Program-made: the position numbers and the translations under genes
Notes under the pieces: generated by a model
The model's input: only the letters and a program-made list of their open reading frames with translations
Told to the model about the DNA's origin: nothing
Databases searched by the model: none
Source: Echiichthys vipera
Taxonomy: Eukaryota > Chordata > Actinopteri > Perciformes > Trachinidae
Assembly: GCA_963691815.1 (NCBI GenBank)
Contig: OY829655.1
Location: forward strand, 13,581,779-13,645,778
DNA length: 64,000 nucleotides
Direction of reading: 5' to 3'
In this document: piece after piece, positions 53,768 through 64,000 of the stretch
Layout of the letters: each line of letters opens with the position of its first letter
How positions within the stretch are numbered: position 1 is the first letter of the stretch

Positions 53768-53944
53768 CATTCCAGTGCCGTGGTAGTTCCGAAGTTCCGG
53801 ACCTCCAACTAGCCAAAGTGCACTGGAATGCCTGTCAAAGTGGAACCTCTTAATTCTGGGGAGGTCGACCTACCCCAAATTCGCTAGGAGGAGGTTCTAT
53901 TTGAAAGGCATTCCAGTGCCTAGTTCCGAAACTTCAGACTTCCG
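53768..53944. repeat. Nested inverted and direct repeat (hairpin structure)
   Basis: The motif GCATTCCAGTGC occurs at 53768 and 53909 in the same direction and inverted at 53820. The arm at 53820-53849 (GCACTGGAATGCC .. GGAACCTC) pairs with 53891-53919 (GAGGTTCTA .. GGCATTCCAGTGC). In the loop, GGGGAGGTCGACCTACCCC (53858-53876) is itself almost palindromic. The outer copies extend through TAGTTCCGAA-like text on both sides. It may be a miniature transposon or a foldback element. Confidence 0.8.
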
Positions 53945-54912
53945 ATGGTGTGCTGATGCAGTATGAACAGTGCAAGTGAAACGGAGCGACGGATGACAGG
54001 CGGGAAGCTCAGTAAATAATTTTATTCGGACAGAATAAGATGATTGGTCAGACTTTTATCAGAGATATTTGAGAATTGAATATTGATGTATTTTAACACC
54101 TGGTGGATTTCTTATACATTTTAGTGTGCCATACGCTTATTAGAAGCATTTGAAGATTACAAAAGAAAAGTGTAAAAATGCCAGAAAGGTAAGAATATCC
54201 TTAAGAAGACATCACTATTCATTAAATGTCCTGTCAGCGCCTTTATCTGCATCCACCTCAGATGAACAGTAGTGATAAATTGACCAGTTTGCAGACATGG
54301 AGAAAATATACATTTTTTGTATTGACTGATGATGGAGTAATAAACAGAGACGTCTGACTTTCCCTCTGTAAGAAAATGATTTTGAAAAATGAAAAAATTA
54401 TTTTAAAATAGTTTTTTTCCAATATTCAGATTTCTGACTGTGCACTGTCTGCACTTCTCAGTAGATAGTAGTGCATATTTAAACATAACATTTTAGAAAA
54501 CCTGTCATTTAGTGTCTTCTGTCTTAACACAAGTAATCAACTGGGGAGTTTGGGAAGCTGTCTTCCCTTAATTCCTAATTGTCTTGTATCTTTTGATGAC
54601 ACAACACAGTTAAATGTCATAGTAAATGTTTGTAGATGATACATTGTTTACAGAAAGACCTACATTTGAATGCAGATTTTAAAATTTCAGAATCTGTATA
54701 AGGGTGTTTTCTTTGGATTGTGCATATAACAATGATAAGAGTGGTAGTAGTATTTGCATTGATTACATTTTATTCCTGTTTTAGGTTTTTATTATCATTA
54801 TTTTAATTATATAGTGTACTATTAAGACTAAAGTATTAAGACTCATAAACAAATTACGCTTAGGGCCTCACCTTGCCCAGTGGCGACACTGATTAAAGCC
54901 ATTAATGGTACG

Positions 54913-55110
54913 TTAAAGGAATACCTCACCATCAAAATAATAATTTATTAATAAATTGCTCACCCTGTGTTACCCAGAATTCTGGAAGAAAAGATTGTGT
55001 TTTTTTTGCATGCCCCCACAGTAAATGAAGAATCCGAAAGCAGAAAATAGTTATGCCTTTACCATGGAACCATGCAAATTTGTCTTCAACAGTTCAACGT
55101 AACACAGAGG
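54913..55110. repeat. Dispersed repeat, same family as 49036-49172
   Basis: TTAAAGGAATACCTCACCAT, CACCCTGTGTTACCCAGAAT, GCATGCCCCCACAGTAAATG and AGAATCC occur in the same order as in the copy near 49.1 kb. Noncoding. Confidence 0.55.
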
Positions 55111-55647
55111 GTAATTGATATATAAATGATAATTTTGGGATGGAAGTATTTCTATAGCAGTTCGGTTTTCTAAAATCAGCTTAGACATAATACATTTAAT
55201 ACGCTATTGTTGTTGGGTCTGATTTGATTATGTAAATTCTATATAGGGGATTTAAATGTGTTCTTATTTTAACAAGAACAATTGCTTGTGTTTTTAAGGA
55301 GACTTATTATTTCTTGATACCTGTCACTGTGCATTCTGAAATATCTAGCAAATAAGCAAATCTTGCTTAAGTCTCCCCCGTTGTCTCTCTGTTTTATCAT
55401 TTGTCTGTATTTTCTTGGCCTTCTTTCTTTCTTTTCTCTCTATCTAATCTACCCCTCCATTATTCCTCCCCCTTTCGTTCCCTCTCTATTCCCATGTCTC
55501 TCCTCTGTTTTCTTTCTACCTGATACCTTCTCCATCTGTCTTCCCCATACACTTTGTCTTTTGTGTGTGTATGTGTGTGTGTGATGCCACTGTCAGCGGG
55601 ATTGAGAGATTTTTATTTAATCCCAGAGCCTCCCTCAGTGATGGATG

Positions 55648-55755
<108 letters not shown>

Positions 55756-58122
55756 AGGAAAGAGGGAGATGGATGAAGAGTCTTTGCTCACTAGGGAACT
55801 TGATGTCAGGTCTTTGACTTTATGAGAAAAGAACAAACAACGGGAAGAAAGTAAAACAAGTGAAACAGAAAGAAAAAATAAGATGAAAATGCTAATAAAT
55901 GTGTTCTTTTAGCATTTTTATGACTCATGAATATTAATTATCACTGGCTGGAAATTCCAACTATTAAAGAAGTAGAAAACTCAACCCCACCCCTATTTAA
56001 TAGATTTTAGTCTCGAAGGCTCTGGGGAATATTTTTACATTTAAAGCACCTCGTTAACTCACTCAATCTCTCACTCACTCACTCTGACATTGATATTTTA
56101 ATATGAAGAACATAAGGATGCCCACTTTCTCACATATTAGATTGACAAAAACTGCCTTTGTGTGTGCATTCTATTAAAACAGTGCATGTATATGTGTGTG
56201 AGTGTTTCAGATGTTGGTCTATAGAGGGCTCATTAGGGACAAATAGGGTTTAACTTGAGGTATTTTGTCAATATCTGGCAACCTCGGCTGAGTCTAACTG
56301 CCAACAACACAATCAATACTTTGATTGGAGAATTATGGAAATAGATTTTCACTGTGTACTTTGGGACTTCCAATTCAATTACTAAAGGCATGACAATGAG
56401 GAATATTGACAGAATTTGACGGAACGCATTACAATACTGAAAATCCTTTATACTGACACCTAATGCAAATTAAATGCGCACACTTTTATATATATCACAA
56501 CCTGGTGATGGAACGACCCATACAGCAGCACAACAGCATACATAACCCATAATATCAATGTTTAGTTTGAATCCTTTGTAGTTACGTAGGTTTCTCTCTT
56601 GTGTCTTTATGAAGTGTTTTAGCTGTGTAGCGGTCAGTTTGTCAGGTTGGTGAAAGATACTGTCAACTATTAAACACTACTTAAAAGTTAAATCAATTAA
56701 TTAGTTTGGCTGTACATTTATATTTTAAGGCCACAAGGAGGATACACATACATATACACATACATAATAACTCAAATAAAAAAGAATTACTTTATAGAAC
56801 ACTTGTCTAAACAAGGTTACAAAGTGCTCCAAAGCAAACATGAGAACAAAAGAAAGCAACAACCCAAAAGTTACAAGTCAGGCCTCTTAAAGGCTTTCCT
56901 ATAGAACAAATATTTTAAGCAATGATTAAAAGCATGCTATGTACACCATGCATATCCTTGCTGTTTCTTTGTAATGTATCTATAATCAGAATGACTAACA
57001 TAGCACAATTTAATTACAAGGCTTTGTGCAATAAACTGACATCAGAAAGCAGCACAACATTTTCCAGATTTTTTTTCAATGATATACAAAACCGCTCAGT
57101 CACAGGGAGCAGGCTGTACTTAGACTTGGGTATTTCAGTAAATTAATCTATCGATATCATTTAGACCCAGATGCCAAATGGACCATAGTGTTGGTGTGCA
57201 CTTAAGCTGAACTTGCAAAAGCTGACCGGCGTCATCTGTTTCATGCATGCTTCACAATCACTAGTTCATTCACAGCTGGCTATCAGCTGATCAGTAACGT
57301 CCATTCATATTCATGCAGGTGCACAGCACATACATTATAAACTCTTATTTGAGAGAGCAGAGCCTTTTCTGTCAAATTGTATAAAACTGTTTAAGCATTT
57401 GCTACACATGGTTGATTCCTTAATGTGTCTCTGACTAAACTGCTTTTACATCACAACAGTATAATTAACATATTATATTAGACAGCAATCCTACAGTTGT
57501 CATTGGTCACCATCATCAATGCTATAAAATGCAGCTGTTAGGTCGATTGTTGCTGTGATGACTAAGGACAATTGATTTCTAATTCTAAAAATAGATGTAT
57601 TTTTTGAGAATGAATATAATTACATAATTCTACCAATTTTGTCTATTGGCACTATCGTGGTGGAGTTTTTTTTACAACTTCTTGTTTTGTTGTTTTTTTT
57701 ACAGCTAACTCTACGCATTATATTTCATCCATCTCGATATAAACAAAGTTTTAAACAGTACATACAATCACCAGGCCATTTTGTGCAGATGTGCCACAAA
57801 TAAGTATCAAACATATGAAAAAATACCAAGTCTTGCAGAAAAATTTCAGCAGTCTGTAGCTGTGCTCCAACCATATTGGTATCAGCAGCGCTGCCCTCCA
57901 TATCAAGAAAAATAGTTCCTAGTTCTTTATAAAATGATTATTGTACCAGAAAACGCTGCTTATCATTGACTTGTTCTGTGAGTTGGAAGCAGTTTTGATA
58001 AAGTTCTTCTTAGATATCTGGTTGTTTGTCACATCTCTTTAGGGACTGATTCTTCAATTGAAAACAAGTAAGATGCAACCCACATTACTCACGCATGGAC
58101 AGAGAAACACACACAGACACTT

Positions 58123-58179
<57 letters not shown>
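58123..58179 (+). repeat. (CA)n microsatellite
   Basis: About 28 uninterrupted CA units. Confidence 0.97.
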
Positions 58180-58183
<4 letters not shown>

Positions 58184-60928
58184 CCCACTGCCCATCACCC
58201 GCACACCCCTAAATCAATAGGAACAAGTGAGCGGTGAGCAAATTAAATCCAAAGACCCTGTGCTTCTCTCATTCCTGCATCCATCACAGTAGATAGGTCG
58301 CTAGCAGGGAGAGCACCTGCACCCATCTGTCATCCCCGTGGTGCTCTCACAAAGTGACACCCTGTTGGTCATGGCCTCAGTCATCTTCAGAAGAGAGCCG
58401 AGGGCACTGAAGATAGAGTTCGACCCGTGTGACATTTGAAACACTGACCGTGTTGGACTGATGCTAGGAGCTGATATTCAGCATCTTTGTACTGTATGAT
58501 GACCATTTTTGGAAAGTCAGCGAAACATCCAAATGACAAAGATGAAGTGTTTCCTGATGAGTTGTGTTCTGGTCATAGTGTAAAAACCTCAGAAAATGAA
58601 TGACAGACACTGATAGCAAGAGTAAACGTATGTTTGTTTTAAATGTTTGCAGTTCCTTTGAAACATCCTTGATTGCAGGTGTAACAGTCTGCTGAGTTAA
58701 AACTACTACTACACTGGAATAATTTCTTTGATCAGACATCGACACCATAATAATTTAGCAATATACCTTTGTCATTATTAGTTAATGAGGACCTATTATG
58801 CTTTTCCGTATTCTCCGATGTAGGAAGGTTGTTATAATAATATAAGTCCACCTGGGTTGGTGTGCACAGCTCACAACGCTAGGGTGTTGTCAAAGCAGGG
58901 AAATCTTGTTGAATTTGTCTGACTGTCAGCATCTGCACTTACCAACGGAAGTTCCCAAACCTTGTTGTCTCTCCAATTAAACATTTTTTGTTGTTGGAGT
59001 CTTTGTGTAAATCACCCTTCTGATTTTACCCTCGGATGTTTATTATATTCTAGTTCCGATGAGCCACATAATAGAAATGTCATTAACAATGTGCAATGAA
59101 TTCTCCACACAATGAGCTGCTTTACTCAAACATGGGCTGAAATTGTTACAATGACATTTTGTTTAGGGAGTTGGCAGGGTAAATTAGTTTGTTCTCCAAT
59201 CCAGTTGATTCGAACATTTGGATTCCTACATACAGCTCCACAGGGCGATGTCTGCATTTTAGGTTTGCAGTGGGGCTTTTTAAAATCAACTTCAACCATC
59301 TTGTTTGAACAGGAAGTATGTCTTGAAACAAAGAGGGAGAAGCTGTAGCACACAGAGCAAAGTATCTGAACGCTCAGATCGGAGAGAAGACCGACCAAAG
59401 CAAACAAAACAATTAACTTCTTAAAGTACACAGGTTATACAGTACTTTGAGACAAGAAAATATTGCACTGAAGTCGCAAGGTCAGAGAATAAAGAAGAGA
59501 TAACAGTTTCACATTTCTAAATGTATTTAAACTTAACCTGAACTCAACCTCAAGCCTATTGCTTGACACAGTTAGACCAAGCATGCTACAGTACAGTGTG
59601 ACAACTGCTCCACCAGCCCATTGCAATGATCGGGGTCATCCATCAGGATTTTATTGATCCCCATTTAACAAGACTCATCAATGCAAAATGGATTTGCCTT
59701 GCAAAGCCACATATTTGTTTTCCTTAAAGAGACAGTGGAGTGGGTGATGACAAATGTCACTGTGTCACCTTTCATGGAAATTAGATGTTTCTGCCAAAGC
59801 ATGAAGCATGTTTGCCTCTGACAACACCTTATGTCTTTGTTGTGTATTTGATTTAATTTAGCGCTAGCTGTTGCAGTAGCACATTTATGCTATTTAGCAG
59901 TATAATGTCCATTACAGTCAGTGATTGCCTCTAGAGCAGTCTATGAGGGATGTGAGGCAGCCATAGATCTCTCCTCTCTGTGTTGTATTAAATCAATCAA
60001 GGCTGGCATTAGTGGATGCAAAGCTTTACCTTTACAGTTTTATTGGATAGAAAAAAACAGATCTATATATTTGATAAGCTACATTTGTTGAAGTCAGAGG
60101 ATGTCCTTTAAGAAACAGCAGCCTTGTTTCCCCACACTGCAGGAGAAACCCTGGTAAACTGTCTGTGAGCAAGACACCTCTGGGTCTTCTGTTCTCACTT
60201 CGTGCCTCCCAATGCAATATTATCAAAAACAAACAAACAAACAAAACGCAGTCAAATGCAGCACATTATCAATTAAGTAGTTGGTGCCTACTTAAGGGTT
60301 AGAAAAAAGACAGAGAAAGATTGACAGGATGGTATTGGCTTTTCACAATATATTCTAATGAATTAGGTGATACACTGACTCTGAGTGACTACATACTCCT
60401 GCAGCAACACCAGCAAGTTGACATTATAGATTTTATAAATGTCTTAATAACTATTGGAAGGGCCATTATTTTTGGTTCACACATTCATCTAACCCTCATG
60501 ATAACCTCTTCTAACTTGGGTGATCCCTTAGCTATTCATTTAGTGTCGTCATTAAGTTCAAATTTTAATTTGTCGGGTATCGGCTGTTCTTTGTGTCAAG
60601 TTGTGTCTTGATGAACTGGGTTATCAGTACGGGGCAGATCAAAATTCACAAGTGTCTCCTTTCAACCTCTTCTTCTCTATCTCATTTGCCTAACCATGAT
60701 ATGTCACTCCCCTCCACACACGCGGACTCAATCTCATCTGAGCTGACACAAACCAGAGACCATTCTTTTATTCTACCCCCACCAGCTCAGGCAAACTGTG
60801 CGTGGGAAAAACCAGGGGAAAAGAACTTGTCGTTTTACATATCTATTTTTGCCAGAGAGGCAGGCAGTGTGTGGCTCAGCCGCCTCTGACTGATGTGAGA
60901 TCACAGTGGCGGCTGCACACAGCGGTAC

Positions 60929-61049
<121 letters not shown>

Positions 61050-61494
61050 ACAGACTTTGCCAGCGGGTAAGGTAGCAGGGTGCAACCCCAGACACCTTAG
61101 ATAAGACCAGGTCACCCAGGTAGAGGAAAGCATAACGCATATTTGCCCACAAATAGTCTAGAACACAAATTCAGTGTTGAATAATCCTTGTCTTATACTC
61201 TGAACAAAAAAGGTTGCTCTCAAACAGGGTGTTTGGGAACTATCACAAATGTCATGGTGCTTCAGTTTAATAAATATAATAATATTGCTGAATGAAAGGT
61301 CTCTCTGAGACTCTCGGTTTTGTATACTTAATCAGTGTTGAAAGCTATTCTTTCTCTGATGAGTCAAAAGCAGGAGTCTAACTGGTATACTTTAGCCAAA
61401 CACCGGAGTCATTAATAAAGACAACTCTGGCATTTCAAACCGAAGAGAAGGTCACAATTCTCTCTTACTCTCAGTCCCAATTCACTTAAATTCA

Positions 61495-61560
61495 AATCTG
61501 CTTTATTGGTCAGAGACACAGTAAACCTGTATTGCTGAAACAATATTGTATTGATTGAGG
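61495..61560 (-). repeat. LINE 3'-end-like fragment
   Basis: TTCAAATCTGCTTTATTGGT followed by CAGAGACACAG resembles the same kind of LINE tail as at 11423. Short and worn. Confidence 0.35.
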
Positions 61561-64000
61561 GACAGTAGTATTATGTTGCCATCAAGAATCATTGAAGTTG
61601 TTGAATTACGGTAAAGGTTATGTTGCTTAATACATAGTTATGACCATTTCTCAATTTGTTAAATCTTTATACAGTTTGGAATAAATCAATTATTTCCTGT
61701 TCAGTTTTTCTTTTAAGCACCACTGCATTTGTCTGGGACCAACACAGAAAAAAACACAGATGAGCCAATAAGCACCGTGGAAGTAACTAATACCGTTGTC
61801 AAGCTGTGTGTTTACATCACTGGCCAATCACAACAAATTTAGTTAAATGTGCTTACATCATAGGCACTGCTGTCCTCCGTAGCCTACTCAGTTGCTAAAA
61901 TACAGTCTATGGTCGCTACTGTTGTGGATGTAAAACAATGAATAAATAGCTTTGAGCGTCGCAATCTCCATGAAATGACTGGTTTTTCTTTCAGAATCGG
62001 ATAGATTTGGTCCGATTAACATTTTTGTATGTCTAGAAGAGCTGCAAAATTATATTCCACTCCCATTCAAGTTAGCACAGTACTAAACCGAAAGTTAGCC
62101 CGCTCAGACCAGAAATTCTTGTGATTGGTTAGGGGAAATCGAATCCCCTCCACCATGGAAATCAGTTAGAGTGCAGGCAATGTCAGGCTAAATATAGAAA
62201 CCTAGTGTATAGTTGACAATTCTCTCTGATATCAGGCTACCATTAAATACTTTAAAATAATAGAACACATTAAAGGGCCAAACTCCAGCCTTGTTTACAC
62301 TTGGTTTTGAAATGCAGTTTAGTGATCCAAACACTGGTGAATAGCCAAAACACATTGGCGGTCACACCTGTGTCTGTAATGTGTCTCCAGCCTACAGTAA
62401 GTGGCTTTTGCTAGGAGGTCAAAAGGTCCCTTGGATTCCAATCGCCAATTTAAAACCAACTGTATACAGTACAATACTGTATACTGCCTCATTGCAGCCT
62501 TCTATCACAATGCACGTTAAGGCAGCAGAATTATGAGGAGACAAGCTATGATTAAACAGAAATAATAAAATAACTGTGTCATCTGGAGTAACATAATAAA
62601 TATCACTTGGATTCTAATGTTTCATTTAGTTAATTATGCTGTCTTCCCTCTGCAGACATACAGGATGAAACACACACAAACATACTCACGACATATTGCC
62701 TCACGCCTGTTTTCACACTCTGCTGCTCTCTGTTAAGAGTAGGCTGTCAGAGAGATACAGCGAGGTCGGAGAGAGAGGTAGTGAAGAAGAAGAAACTGGA
62801 GAAAGATATCACAAGAATGTGGAAGGGGGAAGATGAACAGCAAAGGAGGCACAAGACAGTAAGACAGAATGGACAAGAGTTAAAGAGAGGGAGGTGAATG
62901 CTGAGTAGTGTGACTCAACACACTGAACAGTGTGTGAGGATGATGTGTGTGTTGCAGCACTTATATATGCTTACAATAGAAAAGATAAAGAAAATACACA
63001 GCGGAGGACAGTTTTTAAGGGATGCTTTATGTTGAAAACTTAAGGTTAAGGTGAAAATTAATATTATTGTAGTCTCTGGCTGGTGGGTTGTATCTTAAGC
63101 ACAGTGATTGCTACAAACAATCTGAGATACCTGATACTGAATTTAATGCAAAAGTTAAAAAGTAAATAAAAGCAAAACTAGGAATACTAGGCATCCAAAG
63201 TATAAAATTGACATTCTAACAAGTCCTCAGATATTTTGTTAACAGAAATATTGGTACAAATAATTATATTGCTTTTTTAAAGCAACAAGTCCTCCAACCC
63301 ATACGGCCACACTTTGATCGGGAGAGACTTCATTTAGAGTGAACAATAATAATTATTATTGATTCTGTACACTCTTTCTACTCTGGACACTAGTGATGGT
63401 GAAGAGAGGTTGCTGAAGATCTGGATGATTGGATGGGGAGCAGGACTGCGCTGAATGTGATGAAGACTGGTGGTGAAGAGGTGGATGAGGGTCGCATCAG
63501 TTATTACTGAAATGACAACTGACAGCAGCAAAGAGGAGAAAAGTTCTAAAGTTTGACAGCAGCAACATTTGCACTTGGCTTAGGGAGTTGTGGTCAAATC
63601 TGATTAGACTGCTTACAATGAGAAAGGGAGAGAGGCAAAAAGATTTGTGAATGAATAAAAGTGTAAAGACAGTCTTCCTTGTTGAACTTGCGCTAAGCTT
63701 TATATGTCATTTGGTCCTACCCTCTAATACGACCTACAGGAGTTTCCTAAATTAGCTTCCCTACTGGTGGCAGCTGATCAACATGTCTTCATATTGAAAT
63801 AGCCACAATTTAGTTAGGTTCAGGCAATACAACTAATGTAAAGGTTTAGGAGAAGATCACAGTAGGTTTCTATATAACTTAACGTAAGTGACGTAAGTAT
63901 GTTGACTTAACCTAAATGTTAACTTTCATACGTTAGTTAAAAAAAAGTCAGCGCTGACTTTTGGATACGAACAGGATTCTCCCTAGTGAAAGTCATGTGT

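Noticed and set aside
58788..58910. Possible further miniature transposon (GGACCTATTATGCTTTTC start)
   Set aside because: The start resembles a common fish repeat, but no matching inverted end or duplication was found nearby.

Overview
The window looks like a stretch of teleost fish nuclear genome. It is AT-rich and intron-like, crowded with long (CA)n, (GA)n and (TA)n microsatellites and with repeat types common in fish: tRNA-derived SINEs, hAT-type miniature elements, DIRS-like tyrosine-recombinase retrotransposons, LINE fragments, and a retrotransposon carrying a restriction-like endonuclease. There is no bacterial-style gene organisation: no operons, rRNA, CRISPR or phage genes.

The one convincing host coding feature is a minus-strand exon at 45756-46419. 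It encodes most of an Eph-receptor ligand-binding domain and the start of the Cys-rich region. Its residues match the EphA6 subtype best, and its 664-nt length, AG acceptor and GTGAG donor all fit Eph exon 3. The rest of the window is therefore most simply intron 3 (below 45756) and intron 2 (above 46419) of epha6. No neighbouring exon was found by eye, so this would be a gene with very large introns.

Layout. 1-14 kb: unremarkable intronic DNA with a SINE at 4.9 kb, a 2 x 41 bp tandem repeat at 0.8 kb and several microsatellites. 14-25 kb: a SINE, one copy of a miniature element (15.7 kb) and CA/GT repeats. 25.8-26.75 kb: a decayed LINE reverse transcriptase with a YADD box. 28.2-28.45 kb: a hAT-type miniature element with a perfect 8-bp target duplication. 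30.6-34.55 kb: a decayed but nearly full-length retrotransposon encoding an N-terminal zinc finger, a reverse transcriptase with YMDD, a CCHC motif and a PD-(D/E)XK-like nuclease. It is bracketed by two 125-bp direct repeats differing at three positions, with a perfect 30-bp palindrome at the left edge. 36.6-37.1 kb: a second miniature element of the 15.7-kb family with perfect 11-bp inverted ends. 41.25-42.25 and 49.37-50.89 kb: two broken DIRS-like elements on the minus strand, sharing a short terminal inverted-repeat module and flanking the epha6 exon. 51-64 kb: intronic DNA with long (GA)n and (CA)n tracts and a nested hairpin repeat at 53.8 kb.

No new multi-gene system is visible. The most unusual structures are the direct repeats around the endonuclease-type retrotransposon with its junction palindrome, the paired DIRS relics with a conserved inverted-repeat end module, and the nested hairpin at 53.8 kb. 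All family assignments were made by eye, without database searches.
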